A stretch of 64,000 nt of DNA from positions 2,356,001 through 2,420,000 of the forward strand of contig NZ_CP044972.1 of the NCBI RefSeq assembly GCF_010104355.1, in the 5' to 3' direction. Of the stretch, positions 28,901 through 39,233 are shown piece after piece; the stretch's first letter is position 1; the number at the start of each line of letters is the position of its first letter. The position numbers and the translations under genes are program-made. This stretch comes from Hydrogenophaga sp. PBL-H3. GTDB lineage: Bacteria > Pseudomonadota > Gammaproteobacteria > Burkholderiales > Burkholderiaceae_C. The notes under the pieces were generated by a model. That model was not told where the DNA came from, ran no database searches, and worked only from the letters and a program-made list of their open reading frames with translations.

Positions 28901-29281
28901 CTACTCTTCCTTTGAACGAGAAGAAACCGCCTTGGAAATCAAGGCGTTCATGTCGGCCGCACGCTCGGTGGTGCGGTCAAACACAAAATGCAGTGTGGGC
29001 ACGGTGTGGATGTGCAGCCGCTTGAACAACCCGCTGCGCAGGAACCCGGCAGCAGCGTTGAGGCCTTCCAGCGTTTCGGCAGGATCACCCGTGAGCAGAC
29101 TGAAGAAAACCTTGGCGTGCGCATAGTCGGGCGTGACCTCGACCGCATTGATCGTGACCATGCCCACCCGCCGGTCTTTCAACTCGCGCGCAATCAACTC
29201 GGCCAGATCGCGCTGGATCTGGTCGGCCACGCGGAATCCGCGGTTGGGGGTGGATGAGGCTTTGCGAACCATGCAGACCAC
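28901..29281 (-). CDS. rbfA: 30S ribosome-binding factor A
   Basis: 126 aa, KH-like fold; signatures [32 protein letters not shown] and [13 protein letters not shown]. Needed for maturation of the 16S rRNA 5' end and cold adaptation. Between infB (3 bp) and truB (2 bp). Confidence 0.96.
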   Translation of the reverse strand: MVCMVRKASSTPNRGFRVADQIQRDLAELIARELKDRRVGMVTINAVEVTPDYAHAKVFFSLLTGDPAETLEGLNAAAGFLRSGLFKRLHIHTVPTLHFVFDRTTERAADMNALISKAVSSRSKEE

Positions 29282-29284
29282 CGC

Positions 29285-32155
29285 TTACAGCGTGCGCGCC
29301 ACTTCCTTGACCTCGAAGAATTCGAGCTGGTCGCCTTCTTTGATGTCGTTGTAGTTCTTCAGCTTGATACCGCACTCGAAGCCTTCCTTGACCTCGCGCA
29401 CGTCGTCCTTGAGGCGCTTGAGCGTGTCGATCTCGCCGGTGTAGATGACCACGTTGTCGCGCAACAGGCGGAAATGCGCGCTGCGGGTGACCTGACCTGC
29501 CGTGACCATACAACCGGCAATGGTGCCGATCTTGGTGGCCACGAACACGGTGCGGATCTCGGCCGAGCCGATGACTTCTTCGCGTTTCTCGGGCGCCAGC
29601 ATGCCGGACATCGCCGCTTTCAACTCATCCACGGCGTCGTAAATGATGTTGTAGTAGCGCAGGTCCACGTCGTTGCCTTCGGCCAGCTTGCGCGCGCCCA
29701 CGTCGGCACGCACGTTGAAGCCGATGATCACGGCCTTGGAGGCGATGGCCAGGTTCACGTCGGACTCGCTGATGCCGCCGACCCCGGCAAACACCAGTTG
29801 CACCTTGACCTCGTCGGTCGAGAGCTTGAGCAGCGAAGAAGCCAGCGCTTCCTGCGAACCCTGCACATCGGATTTGACGATGATGGGCAGCAGCTTGACT
29901 TCGCCAGCCGACATGTCGGAGAACATGTTCTCCAGCTTGGCGGCCTGCTGGCGCGCCAGCTTGGTGTTGCGGAACTTGCCGGCGCGGTAGGTAGCGATTT
30001 CGCGCGCACGGCGCTCGTCGGTCATCACCATGAAATCGTCGCCCGCTTGTGGCACTTCCGACAGGCCCTGGATTTCCACCGGGATCGACGGGCCGGCGGC
30101 CTTGATGGGCTTGCCGTTTTCGTCCAGCATGGCGCGCACGCGGCCCGAGGTCTGGCCCACCAGCACCACGTCGCCGGTCTTGAGCGTGCCGCTCTGCACC
30201 AGCACCGTGGCCACAGCGCCGCGGCCCTTGTCCAGGCGGGCTTCGATGACCAGGCCCTTGGCCATGGCGTCCACCGGTGCCTTGAGTTCCAGCACTTCGG
30301 CCTGCAGCAGCACCTGTTCCAGCAGCGCGTCGATGCCCGCCCCCGTCTTGGCGGACACGCCCACGAAGGGCACGTCACCGCCGAACTCTTCGGGCACGAC
30401 TTCTTCGGCCACCAGTTCGGAGCGCACCTTCTCGAGGTTGATGCCTGGCTTGTCGATCTTGGTCAGCGCCACGACGATGGGCACGCCCGCCGCTTTGGCA
30501 TGTTTGATGGCTTCCTTGGTCTGTGGCATCACGCCGTCGTCGGCCGCGCACACCAGGATCACGATGTCGGTGGCCTGGGCACCACGCGCACGCATGGCGG
30601 TAAACGCCTCGTGACCCGGGGTGTCGAGGAAGGAAATCACGCCGCGCTCGGTCTCGACGTGGTACGCACCAATGTGCTGCGTGATGCCGCCGGCTTCGCC
30701 TGCGGCCACCTTGGCACGGCGGATGTAATCCAGCAGCGAGGTCTTGCCGTGGTCCACGTGACCCATGACGGTGACCACGGGAGCGCGTGGCAGCAGTTCG
30801 TGTTCCTGCTGCGAGGTTTCGTCGTCGGCAAAAGCTTCCGGATCGTCCAGCGCAGCCACCACGGCCTTGTGGCCCAGTTCTTCCACCACGATCATGGCGG
30901 TGTCCTGGTCCAGCGGCTGGTTGATGGTGACCATCTGGCCGAGCTTCATCAATTGTTTGATGACTTCGGACGACTTCAGGCTCATCTTGTGCGCGAGTTC
31001 GGCCACCGTGATGGTCTCGGGCACGTGCACTTCAATGACCTTGACTTCGGTCGGGGCCACGAAATTGCTCTGTCCCGTGTCACGCGAATCGCGCGAGTCG
31101 CGGCGACCGCGCGGGCCCCCACGCCAGTTGGAGCGTCCCGCGCTGGTGTCGCCACGCGTCTTGATTTCTTTCTTCTTGGCCGCGTCGTCCTTCCAGGTGG
31201 AAGACAGGTTCTCGGACTTGATCTCTTTCTTGCCAGCCACGCCAGGCGTGGCAGCACCCGCCGTGGTGGCGGGCTTGCCGGGTGTGCCAGCAGGCTTGTG
31301 CAGCGTGCCCTTGATGCCGGCCTTCGGGTCGGCCACCGGAGCGGGCTCGGGCTTCTTGGCCACCAGGGTCTTGGCAGGCGCGGACATCATGGCGCGGATG
31401 TTGGCAGCTTCGGCCTCGGCCTTGCGGCGGCGCTCCACCAGATCCTGTGCGCGCAAGTCGTCTGCGCGTTTGCTTTCGGCATTGCGGTCCGCGATCACGC
31501 GGGCCGCGGAGTCGCGCTCCAGCGAATCGGTCTTGGCCTTGGCGTCCTTGGCGGTGCGAGCCGCGATGGCCTCTGCGATGCCTTCGGGCGTGGCGGCTTC
31601 TGCAGCGGCGCGGGCGGCTGCTTCAGCGGCTTCAGCGGCAGCAGCAGCGGCGCGCTCCTGCTCAACGACCGCCTGGGCCTGGCGGGCTTCCTCGGCCTCG
31701 CGTGCCTGGCGCTTTTCGTTGAACTCTTCTTCCTGGCGGCGCAGCAACTCGGCCTGGCGGCGTGCGTCTTCCTCACGGCGGGCCAGTTCTTCGGTGTCAA
31801 CCACCGGCGCGGCAGCCACCGGCTCTTCCGCCGCCTCGGGTACCGCCACCTCGTCGTCGCGCTTGATGAAGGTGCGCTTCTTGCGCACCTCCACCTGGAT
31901 CGTGCGTGCACGCCCGGTGGAATCGGCCTGTTTGATCTCGGAGGTGGACTTCTTCACCAGGGTGATCTTCTTGCGTTCACCGCCGGCCGTGCCGTGGCTG
32001 GCCTTGAGGTGGCCCAGCAGCGATTGCTTGTCGGATTCGGTGACTGGATCGGCCCCGGAAGTCTTGGGCACACCCGCTGCGGAGAGTTGCTCCAGCAGGA
32101 CGGTGGTGGGCTTGTGCAGCTCGGCAGCCAGTTCGGCGACGGTGGTACTTGTCAT
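29285..32155 (-). CDS. infB: Translation initiation factor IF-2
   Basis: 956 aa from [20 protein letters not shown]; a Met 19 residues earlier would overlap nusA. IF2-N module at the start, a long charged Ala/Glu/Arg-rich region (about 130-240; repeats of AEAAA type), a second IF2-N module ([21 protein letters not shown]), G domain with [23 protein letters not shown] and TKIDKPG, then the IF-2 C domains that bind fMet-tRNA. Directly downstream of nusA. Confidence 0.97.
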   Translation of the reverse strand: MTSTTVAELAAELHKPTTVLLEQLSAAGVPKTSGADPVTESDKQSLLGHLKASHGTAGGERKKITLVKKSTSEIKQADSTGRARTIQVEVRKKRTFIKRDDEVAVPEAAEEPVAAAPVVDTEELARREEDARRQAELLRRQEEEFNEKRQAREAEEARQAQAVVEQERAAAAAAEAAEAAARAAAEAATPEGIAEAIAARTAKDAKAKTDSLERDSAARVIADRNAESKRADDLRAQDLVERRRKAEAEAANIRAMMSAPAKTLVAKKPEPAPVADPKAGIKGTLHKPAGTPGKPATTAGAATPGVAGKKEIKSENLSSTWKDDAAKKKEIKTRGDTSAGRSNWRGGPRGRRDSRDSRDTGQSNFVAPTEVKVIEVHVPETITVAELAHKMSLKSSEVIKQLMKLGQMVTINQPLDQDTAMIVVEELGHKAVVAALDDPEAFADDETSQQEHELLPRAPVVTVMGHVDHGKTSLLDYIRRAKVAAGEAGGITQHIGAYHVETERGVISFLDTPGHEAFTAMRARGAQATDIVILVCAADDGVMPQTKEAIKHAKAAGVPIVVALTKIDKPGINLEKVRSELVAEEVVPEEFGGDVPFVGVSAKTGAGIDALLEQVLLQAEVLELKAPVDAMAKGLVIEARLDKGRGAVATVLVQSGTLKTGDVVLVGQTSGRVRAMLDENGKPIKAAGPSIPVEIQGLSEVPQAGDDFMVMTDERRAREIATYRAGKFRNTKLARQQAAKLENMFSDMSAGEVKLLPIIVKSDVQGSQEALASSLLKLSTDEVKVQLVFAGVGGISESDVNLAIASKAVIIGFNVRADVGARKLAEGNDVDLRYYNIIYDAVDELKAAMSGMLAPEKREEVIGSAEIRTVFVATKIGTIAGCMVTAGQVTRSAHFRLLRDNVVIYTGEIDTLKRLKDDVREVKEGFECGIKLKNYNDIKEGDQLEFFEVKEVARTL

Positions 32156-32186
32156 AGGTTTCAATTCTCCGATGGGCCTCCGCTGG

Positions 32187-33686
32187 TCAGGTCGTGGATT
32201 GCGCTTCGTCACCGGTGAACCAGTGAGCGCGTGCCAGCATGATCAGCGCGGTGGCCTCTTCAGGCGTCTGTGCGGTGATGTCGGTGAGCTCGTCGGTGGC
32301 CAGGTCGGCCAGCTCGTCGCGGGTGTGGATGCCGGCGTCAGCCAGCTTGGCGACCAGCTCGGGGGTCACGCCGTCGAGGTCGCGCAGGTCTTGCGAAACT
32401 TCTTCGACGCTCTCTTCGCGAGCGATTTCCATGGTCAGCAGGGCATCCTTGGCGCGGGTGCGCAGCTCATTGACCGTATCTTCGTCAAAAGACTCGATCT
32501 CCAGCATTTCCTGCAGCGGCACGTAGGCCACTTCTTCGAGGCTGGTGAAGCCTTCTTCGATCAGGATGTCGGCAATCTCCTGGTCCACGTCCAGCTTGGC
32601 CATGAAGATCTTGCGGATGCCGTCGGCCTCTTCGGCCTGCTTCTGGGCCGACTCGTCGGCCGTCATGATGTTGATGCGCCAGCCGGTCAGCTCCGACGCC
32701 AGGCGCACGTTCTGGCCACCGCGCCCGATGGCAATGGCGAGGTTTTCCTCGTCCACCACCACGTCCATGGCATGGCGCTCTTCGTCCACCACGATGGAGA
32801 CGACGTTGGCCGGCGCCAGCGCGCCGATGACGAACTGGGCTGGATCTTCCGACCACAGCACGATGTCCACGCGCTCGCCGGCGAGTTCATTGGTCACGCC
32901 ATTGACGCGCGAACCGCGCACGCCCACACACGTGCCGATGGGGTCAATGCGTTTGTCGAAGGTGTGCACGGCGATCTTGGCGCGCGAACCCGGGTCACGG
33001 GCGCAGGTCTTGATCTCCAGCAGGCCTTGTTCGATCTCAGGCACTTCCTGGCGGAAGAGCTCGATCATGAAAGACGGGGCCGAGCGCGACAGCAGGATGG
33101 GCGCGCCGCGCAGCGTCAGGTCCACGTCCATGATCATGGCGCGCACACGGTCGCCCGTGCGGAAGTTTTCCTTCGGGATCATCTCGCCACGCTTCAAGCG
33201 GCCTTCAACGCGACCGCTCTCCACGATCAGGTCGCCCTTGTCCATGCGCTTGACGGTGCCCACGAAGATTTTGTCGCCGCGCGACATGAAGTCGTTGAGC
33301 AGCATTTCGCGCTCGGCGTCGCGGATCTTCTGCAGGATGACCTGTTTGGCCGCCATGGCACCGATGCGGCCGATCGGCACGCTTTCGACCGGCTTCTCGA
33401 TGAAGTCACCCTCTTCGATGTCGGCGAGCTCGTCGCGGGCATCGGTGAGCAGCTCTTCGGCGTCCGGGTTCTGCAGGCCGGCCTCATCGGGCACGACCAG
33501 CCAGCGGCGGAAGGTTTCGTAGGCACCGGTGTCCGGGTCCATGGCCACGCGGATGTCCACGTCGCCCTTGTAGAGTTTCTTGGTGGCCGAGGCCAGCGCC
33601 AGTTCCACGGCGCCCAACACGACGTCGCGCTCGACGTTTTTCTCACGCGAGATCGCATCGATCAGCATCAACATTTCGCGGTTCAT
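32187..33686 (-). CDS. nusA: Transcription termination/antitermination factor NusA
   Basis: 499 aa: N-terminal RNA polymerase-binding domain, S1 domain (about 140-200, [14 protein letters not shown]), two KH domains ([40 protein letters not shown]) and two acidic C-terminal repeats ([37 protein letters not shown]) as in E. coli. Controls pausing, termination and rrn antitermination. Confidence 0.97.
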   Translation of the reverse strand: MNREMLMLIDAISREKNVERDVVLGAVELALASATKKLYKGDVDIRVAMDPDTGAYETFRRWLVVPDEAGLQNPDAEELLTDARDELADIEEGDFIEKPVESVPIGRIGAMAAKQVILQKIRDAEREMLLNDFMSRGDKIFVGTVKRMDKGDLIVESGRVEGRLKRGEMIPKENFRTGDRVRAMIMDVDLTLRGAPILLSRSAPSFMIELFRQEVPEIEQGLLEIKTCARDPGSRAKIAVHTFDKRIDPIGTCVGVRGSRVNGVTNELAGERVDIVLWSEDPAQFVIGALAPANVVSIVVDEERHAMDVVVDEENLAIAIGRGGQNVRLASELTGWRINIMTADESAQKQAEEADGIRKIFMAKLDVDQEIADILIEEGFTSLEEVAYVPLQEMLEIESFDEDTVNELRTRAKDALLTMEIAREESVEEVSQDLRDLDGVTPELVAKLADAGIHTRDELADLATDELTDITAQTPEEATALIMLARAHWFTGDEAQSTT

Positions 33687-33737
33687 TTCACTCGCCCACC
33701 TTTCCGAATAGCTTGTCCTGGGTCACTTTGATTTCCC

Positions 33738-34337
33738 TCATTCATCACTGTCTGGAGCTTGGGCTCCGGGAGCCTGTCGGCCCTTGAAATTCACAATCGG
33801 CGCCAAGCGCGCCTGCTGGATGTCGTCCAGCGAAAAGGTCAAAGCCTGCATGGGCACGGGCGCTCGCTTCTTGCTCACCCGCGCGCCGGGTTTGGGTTCT
33901 GGCGCATCGCTCCAGACCACCTGCCACTGCACGCCGTCGTCGGCACGCTCCAGCGTGCCCCTGAATTTCTTGCGGTTGGCCGCCACGTCGGTCCCGGTGG
34001 CGCCAATCGGCGCCTTCAGGGTGAGGTCGACCACATGGCCCTCGAATCGCACATAGTCGATCTCGCGCTTGAGCGGACGGTCGATGCCTGGCGAACCCAC
34101 TTCGAGGCGACGGTACTCGAGGCCCTCGACTTCCAGCAGATATTGCAACTGACGCGTGATCTTTTCGCAATCTTCGACCGTGACAAAACGCTCTTGGGGC
34201 GCCGGCTGGCCTTCCACGGGCGCTTCCCAGGGCAGATCGATCGTGACCTTCAGCAAGCCACTGCCCGAGCGCTCCAGCTCCACCAGGTCAAAACCCAGTC
34301 CGGTGACGGTCTGCTCTACGATCTCTTGCCAAGCCAT
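33738..34337 (-). CDS. rimP: Ribosome maturation factor RimP
   Basis: 199 aa; RimP signatures GFDLVELERSGSGLLKVTIDLP, EDCEKITRQLQYLLEVEGLEYRRLEVGSPGIDRPLK and the C-terminal SH3-like part ending in SLDDIQQARLAPIVNFKGR. It is longer than E. coli RimP (about 150 aa), with a charged insert (KPGARVSKKRAPVP). First gene of the operon; its promoter must lie in 34338-34411, before a terminator of the upstream gene. Confidence 0.95.
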   Translation of the reverse strand: MAWQEIVEQTVTGLGFDLVELERSGSGLLKVTIDLPWEAPVEGQPAPQERFVTVEDCEKITRQLQYLLEVEGLEYRRLEVGSPGIDRPLKREIDYVRFEGHVVDLTLKAPIGATGTDVAANRKKFRGTLERADDGVQWQVVWSDAPEPKPGARVSKKRAPVPMQALTFSLDDIQQARLAPIVNFKGRQAPGAQAPDSDE

Positions 34338-34411
34338 GCTGATGGTGTCTGCCCAGGGGTTCGCCGCCGAATTTGCCCTGTGGATTACCCCAGGGCCAAA
34401 AGCGTTCGGCC

Positions 34412-34444
34412 AAAAAAAATGGGCCGGTATTTACCCGCCCATTT
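34412..34444 (-). terminator. Terminator of the DUF2788 gene
   Basis: On the minus strand AAATGGGC pairs with GCCCATTT (34437-34444 and 34417-34424 on plus), 12-nt loop, followed by a run of eight T. It isolates the rimP operon from the small membrane-protein genes upstream. Confidence 0.85.
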
Positions 34445-34519
34445 GGTCGTGAAGCTCGCATTGTAACGCCTGCCAAGACCAAATGGCAACCCGATCAACG
34501 GCTCAACGCTGAACGCCGT

Positions 34520-34741
34520 TCAAATACCCAGAATCCATTGAATGAGGTTTTTGGCCAGAAACCCCAGCATGCCGAATGACAACACCAGAAACAGCACGAA
34601 GGTGCCGAACTTGCCGGCCTTGGATTCGCGGGCCAGGTTGAACACGATGAAGAGCATGTAGAGGATGAAGGCCCCGATGCCGAAAGTCAGACCGAACTGG
34701 GCGATCTGTGCCTCGGTGTAGCCGAAAACGGTGTTTCCCAT
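34520..34741 (-). CDS. DUF2788 small membrane protein
   Basis: 73 aa, two membrane helices (FGLTFGIGAFILYMLFIVFNLA; FGTFVLFLVLSFGMLGFLA) joined by the basic loop RESKAGK. The motif SKAGKFGTFVLFLVL is characteristic for DUF2788. Function unknown. Starts 3 bp after the stop of the DUF2189 gene, so the two are cotranscribed. Confidence 0.87.
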   Translation of the reverse strand: MGNTVFGYTEAQIAQFGLTFGIGAFILYMLFIVFNLARESKAGKFGTFVLFLVLSFGMLGFLAKNLIQWILGI

Positions 34742-34744
34742 GGC

Positions 34745-35494
34745 TCAGTTCGCCACCCGATGGGCGGTCAGGTCGCGGTAGGCGTGCCAGCTGGCGTGGG
34801 CCAGCAGCGGGATCAGCACGATCAACCCGAGCAAGGCCGTGGCCATGCCCAGACCGACCAGCATGCCGATCACCACCGCCCACAGCACCATGGGTCCGGG
34901 GTGGCTGGCCACGGCACGCCAGCTCTCGGTCACCGATTCCATCACCGTGGCGCGGGTGTCCACCAACATGGGCAAGGCCACCACGGTGGATGCAAACACG
35001 GGGGCCGCCAACAGGGCACCCAGCAGCAGCCAGACCTCAAACAATCCGATTTCACGCACCAGCACCACGTGCCGCAGAAAATCCAGGGGCTTGTGAATGG
35101 GCACCGGTGAACCCCAGGTGATCAACCCAGCCGAGGTGAGCACCCAGCCAGTGCCGGCCAGACCCAGCAGCAGCCCGAACTTGACCAGCCGGCCGTCGCC
35201 CGAACGCCAGAGCTGCACCACCTCGCCGAGGCCGGCCTGGCGCTGTCGACTGATTTGGTACAGCCCGGTGGCCAGGATGGGTGCCACGATGAGGAAGCCT
35301 GAGAAGGCGCCAGCCAGCAGCCAGAACTGGTCGCGCGCGGCCCACAACAGCAGCCATCCAAAGGCGGTGAGCAGGAGCCCGTGGACCAGCCCGGGCACCG
35401 GGTTGCGCCGCAGGTCGGCCCATCCCAAGGCCAGCCAGCGCCAGGGCGACTGCAGTGTGACGGGGTGCGTGAGCTGTGACGAAGATTCGATCAT
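34745..35494 (-). CDS. DUF2189 (BPSS1780-type) integral membrane protein
   Basis: 249 aa, about six helices (GLLLTAFGWLLLWAA, FGLLLGLAGTGWVLTSAGL, AVVIGMLVGLGMATALLGLIVLIPLL). Family features are the N-terminal WLALGWADLRRNPVPGLVHG and the C-terminal PLLAHASWHAYRDL. Function unknown; widespread in Burkholderiales. Confidence 0.85.
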   Translation of the reverse strand: MIESSSQLTHPVTLQSPWRWLALGWADLRRNPVPGLVHGLLLTAFGWLLLWAARDQFWLLAGAFSGFLIVAPILATGLYQISRQRQAGLGEVVQLWRSGDGRLVKFGLLLGLAGTGWVLTSAGLITWGSPVPIHKPLDFLRHVVLVREIGLFEVWLLLGALLAAPVFASTVVALPMLVDTRATVMESVTESWRAVASHPGPMVLWAVVIGMLVGLGMATALLGLIVLIPLLAHASWHAYRDLTAHRVAN

Positions 35495-35557
35495 GGGAAA
35501 CGTTTATACGCCGCCCGCCTTGCCTGGGGGCTGATGCAGGTCAAGCCCCGGATCGCT

Positions 35558-37168
35558 TCAGGCAGCCGCTTGCACCAGCGTGCGGGTGTAGGGGTGCTCC
35601 GGGGAACGAAGGACCCGCTCGACCGTGCCGCTTTCCACCACCACGCCGTCTTTCATCACGATGACGTGATGCGCCATCGCCTGGATCACGTCCACGTCGT
35701 GCGTGATCAGCAGGTAGCTCAGGCCGCGTTCGCGTTGTAGGCGCTGCAGCAGGGCCAGCACCTGTTTTTGCACCGTCACGTCGAGCGCGCTGGTGGGCTC
35801 GTCGAGCACGAGCAACTGAGGATCGATGATGAGTGCGCGTGCGATGGCCAGGCGCTGTCGTTGGCCGCCCGAGAACTCGTGCGGGTAGCGCTGCAACCAG
35901 TCGCCGCCGCGCCGGGGGTCGTCCACCAGACCGACGTCGGCCAGGGCCTTGACCACACGTTCACGGCGTTGCGCAACCGACAGGCCGCTTTGGTGAACGA
36001 GCAGGCCTTCGCCGACGATCTGTTCGATGGTCATGCGCGGCGAGAGGGAAGAAAAGGGGTCCTGGAACACGACCTGCACCCGCTGGCGCAGTGCCCTGCC
36101 CTGGCCATTCTTCAAGGCCTGCGTCCAGTCGGAGCCGGTCACTTGCAAGCGGCCCTGATGGGGCAACAGGCCAAGAGCGGCCAGCGCCAATGTCGACTTG
36201 CCCGAGCCCGATTCTCCGATCACACCCAGCGTCTGGCCCGGCGCCAAGTCCAGATCGGCACCCTGCACGGCAACGAATTCACCTTTTTTGAACCACCCCT
36301 GCACACCCGGCAATGACACGGGGTAACCCACGCGCAGTCCGCGTGCTTGCAGCACCGGCTTGGCGCCGACGGCGGGCGGTTCGGCGGGTGCCACGTCGCG
36401 CTCGGGCTTGCTGGCCAACAGCATCTGTGTGTAGGCGTGTTGCGGGGCGGAAAACACGTCTGCCACGGCGCCCTGCTCTACCAGATGGCCCTGCTCCATC
36501 ACGGCCACGCGGTCGGCGAAACGGCGCACCAGGTTCAGGTCGTGCGTGATGAGCAGCACCGCCATACCGTGTTGACGTTGCAGGTCGGCCAGCAGGTCCA
36601 GGATCTGGCCGCGCAGACTCACGTCGAGTGCGGTGGTGGGCTCGTCGGCCAGCAGCAGTTTCGGGCTGCTGGCCAGGGCCATCGCAATCATGGCGCGTTG
36701 ACGCTGACCACCGCTGAGCTGGTGCGGGAAGGCGTTGGCGCGGCGCGCGGGCTCGGGGATGCCGGTGGATGCCAGCAGCTCGACGGTGGACGCGAGCGCC
36801 TGCCGCGGCGTGAGGCCCTTTTTCAGCTGCAGCACTTCGACGATCTGGTCACCCACGGTGTAGAGCGGGTTGAGCGCCGTCATGGGCTCCTGAAAGATGA
36901 TGGCCACCTCGTCGCCGCGCACGCCGCGCAACTGGTGTTCGCTCATCTGCAGCAGGTCGCGGCCGTTGAGCAGCGCCGAGCCACTCACGTCGGCGTTGTG
37001 CACCAGGCGCAGCAGCGACAGCGCGGACACCGTTTTGCCCGAGCCGGATTCGCCCACCAGCGCGAGCTTCTCGCCGGCCTTGATGGAGAAGTCGATACCG
37101 TGCACGACGGCCTGACCGCCGAACGACACGCGCAGGCCCTTGACTTCGAGGAGCATGGAGGTCGTCAT
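35558..37168 (-). CDS. yejF: Oligopeptide/microcin C ABC transporter ATPase (YejF-like)
   Basis: 536 aa with two fused ATPase domains: Walker A GESGSGKTVSAL (first half) and [12 protein letters not shown] (second half), signatures LSGGQRQRAM and FSGGQRQRLA, Walker B LLLADEPTTALD and [12 protein letters not shown], each domain followed by an oligopeptide-type C-terminal extension. The fused layout is that of YejF, which powers peptide uptake (and microcin C import) in enterobacteria. Overlaps yejE by 4 bp. Confidence 0.92.
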   Translation of the reverse strand: MTTSMLLEVKGLRVSFGGQAVVHGIDFSIKAGEKLALVGESGSGKTVSALSLLRLVHNADVSGSALLNGRDLLQMSEHQLRGVRGDEVAIIFQEPMTALNPLYTVGDQIVEVLQLKKGLTPRQALASTVELLASTGIPEPARRANAFPHQLSGGQRQRAMIAMALASSPKLLLADEPTTALDVSLRGQILDLLADLQRQHGMAVLLITHDLNLVRRFADRVAVMEQGHLVEQGAVADVFSAPQHAYTQMLLASKPERDVAPAEPPAVGAKPVLQARGLRVGYPVSLPGVQGWFKKGEFVAVQGADLDLAPGQTLGVIGESGSGKSTLALAALGLLPHQGRLQVTGSDWTQALKNGQGRALRQRVQVVFQDPFSSLSPRMTIEQIVGEGLLVHQSGLSVAQRRERVVKALADVGLVDDPRRGGDWLQRYPHEFSGGQRQRLAIARALIIDPQLLVLDEPTSALDVTVQKQVLALLQRLQRERGLSYLLITHDVDVIQAMAHHVIVMKDGVVVESGTVERVLRSPEHPYTRTLVQAAA

Positions 37169-38217
37169 TTGTCCGCTTTCCGCGGGTCGAGCGCATCACG
37201 CAGGGCATCGCCCATGAAGGTCAGCAGCAGCAGCGTGATCACCAGCACCGCGAAGGTAGAGAGTGAAATCCACCACGCGTCGATGTTGTTCTTGCCCTGG
37301 CTCAGCAGCTCACCCAACGACGGTGTGCCGGGCGGCACACCCAGGCCCAGAAAGTCGAGCGAGGTGAGCGCCAGGATGGCCGCGCTCATGCGAAACGGCA
37401 GGAAGGTCACCACCGGCGTGAGGCTGTTGGGCAGCACGTGGCGCCAGATGATCTGCCAGTTGGACAGGCCGAGCGCTCGCGCGGCGCGCACGTAGTCCAG
37501 CTGGCGGTTGCGCAGGAACTCGGCGCGCACGTAGTCACTCAGGCCCATCCAGCCGAACAGGCTGAGCAGGATCAGCAGCAGGCTGATGCTGGGCGCGAAC
37601 ACGGCTGAGAAGATGATGAGCAAGTACAGCTCGGGCATGGAACCCCAGATCTCGATGAAGCGCTGAAAGGCCAGGTCGGTCTTGCCGCCGAAGAAACCCT
37701 GGATGGCGCCCGTGAACACACCCAGCAACACACCGATGACGGTGAGCGCCAGCGCGAACAGCACGCTGACGCGAAAGCCGTAGATCAGTTGCGCCAGCAG
37801 GTCGCGCCCGCGGTCATCGGTGCCGAACAGGTTGTCCAGCGTGGGCGGCGATGGGTTGGGCAGTTTGGCGAAGTAGTTCAGCGTCTGCGGGCCGTACGGA
37901 TTGGGAGCGTAGATGGCCCAGTTGTTGCCCTTGGTGAGCTGCTCGCGGATGAATGGGTCGAGGTAGTCGGTGGTGGTGTCGAAGTCGCCACCAAACACGG
38001 TCTCGGCGTAGTCCTTGACCATGGGGAAATAGGTGGTGCCCTCGTAACGCACGATCAGGGGACGGTCGTTGGAGAGCACCTCCGCGAAGAGGCTCCCCAC
38101 CACCAGCAGGCAGAACAGCACGAGGCTCCAGTAGCCCAGGCGGTTGCGCTTGAAGCGGCGCCAGGCGCGCGCGCTCGGGGACAACGAGGGTGTCACGGCT
38201 TCAGTCGAATTTGACAC
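37165..38217 (-). CDS. yejE: Oligopeptide ABC transporter permease (YejE-like)
   Basis: 350 aa. One helix near the N-terminus (YWSLVLFCLLVVGSLFAEVL), a large periplasmic loop with DPFIREQLTKGNNWAIYAPNPYG, then five helices and the coupling loop YVRAARALGLSNWQIIWRHVLPN. The DDRGRDLLAQLIYGFRVSV motif is typical of the OppC/YejE branch. Overlaps yejB by 17 bp. Confidence 0.92.
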   Translation of the reverse strand: MSNSTEAVTPSLSPSARAWRRFKRNRLGYWSLVLFCLLVVGSLFAEVLSNDRPLIVRYEGTTYFPMVKDYAETVFGGDFDTTTDYLDPFIREQLTKGNNWAIYAPNPYGPQTLNYFAKLPNPSPPTLDNLFGTDDRGRDLLAQLIYGFRVSVLFALALTVIGVLLGVFTGAIQGFFGGKTDLAFQRFIEIWGSMPELYLLIIFSAVFAPSISLLLILLSLFGWMGLSDYVRAEFLRNRQLDYVRAARALGLSNWQIIWRHVLPNSLTPVVTFLPFRMSAAILALTSLDFLGLGVPPGTPSLGELLSQGKNNIDAWWISLSTFAVLVITLLLLTFMGDALRDALDPRKADK

Positions 38218-39229
38218 GCGGGTCCACCCAGACGTAGCAGAGGTCGGAGATCAGCTTGGTGACCAGCCCGATCAGCGTGAAGAAAAACAAGGTACCGAGC
38301 ACCACGGGATAGTCGCGCCGGATCACGCTCTCGTAACTCAGCAGTCCCAGCCCGTCGAGCGAGAACAGGGTCTCGATCAGCAGCGAGCCCGCAAAGAAGG
38401 CGCCGATGAAGGCCGAGGGAAAACCGGTGACGATGGGAATGAGCGCGTTGCGGAAAATGTGCTTCCACAGCACTTGGCGCTCGCTCAGGCCTTTGGCGCG
38501 CGCGGTCATCACGTACTGCTTGCGGATCTCTTCCAGAAACGCGTTCTTGGTCAGCATGGCCGTGACCGCGAAACTGCCCAGCACCATGGCCACCACCGGC
38601 AAGGTGATGTGCCACAAGTAGTCGACGATGCGCGCGCCCCAACTGAGGTCTGCCCAGTTGGACGAGGTGAGGCCGCGCAGCGGAAACCACTGCAATTGCC
38701 CACCAAAGACCACCAGCAGCGCCACGCCCAGCACGAAGCCGGGGATGGCGTAGCCGATGAGCACGAGCAAGGTGGTGACCAGATCAAAGCGCGAGCCGGC
38801 GCGCACCGCCTTGGCCACACCCAGCGGCACGGCCACGCCGTAGCTGATGAGGAACGTCCACAGGCCCAGCGTGATGGAGACGGGAAGCTTCTCCATGATG
38901 AGTTGGGACACCGCCTTGTTCTGAAAGAAGCTGGTGCCCAGATCAAAGCGCGCGAACTGGCCCAGCATCTGGAAGAAGCGCTCGTGCGCTGGTTTGTCAA
39001 AGCCGTACAGCGCCTTGATCTGCTCGATGCGCTTGGGGTCCACGCCTTGCGCCCCGCGGTACACCGAACCGCCCTCGGCACCCGCCGCGCCGGCACCCGC
39101 TCGGGCTTCGGCCAGATACTGATCCACAGGACCACCGGGCACGAACTGGATCACCACGAAAGTCAGCAGCAGTACCCCGAACAGCGTCGGGATCATGAGC
39201 AGCAGGCGTTTGAGGATGTAGACCCACAT
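38201..39229 (-). CDS. yejB: Oligopeptide ABC transporter permease (YejB-like)
   Basis: 342 aa from MWVYILKRLLLMIPTLFGVLL; a Met 19 codons upstream would intrude into yejA. OppB/DppB-type permease with the typical N-terminus (IPTLFGVLLLTFVVIQFVPGGPVDQYL) and the coupling loop EIRKQYVMTARAKGLSERQVLWKHIF. The Gly/Ala-rich periplasmic insert ARAGAGAAGAEGGS is a YejB-type feature. The 4-bp spacing after yejA supports one operon yejABEF. Confidence 0.92.
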   Translation of the reverse strand: MWVYILKRLLLMIPTLFGVLLLTFVVIQFVPGGPVDQYLAEARAGAGAAGAEGGSVYRGAQGVDPKRIEQIKALYGFDKPAHERFFQMLGQFARFDLGTSFFQNKAVSQLIMEKLPVSITLGLWTFLISYGVAVPLGVAKAVRAGSRFDLVTTLLVLIGYAIPGFVLGVALLVVFGGQLQWFPLRGLTSSNWADLSWGARIVDYLWHITLPVVAMVLGSFAVTAMLTKNAFLEEIRKQYVMTARAKGLSERQVLWKHIFRNALIPIVTGFPSAFIGAFFAGSLLIETLFSLDGLGLLSYESVIRRDYPVVLGTLFFFTLIGLVTKLISDLCYVWVDPRVKFD

Positions 39230-39233
39230 CGCG

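Noticed and set aside
29474..32218. Very long open frame antisense to infB (over 900 codons)
   Set aside because: A product of GC-rich codon bias opposite a biased Ala/Glu-rich gene; no domain, no ribosome-binding site.
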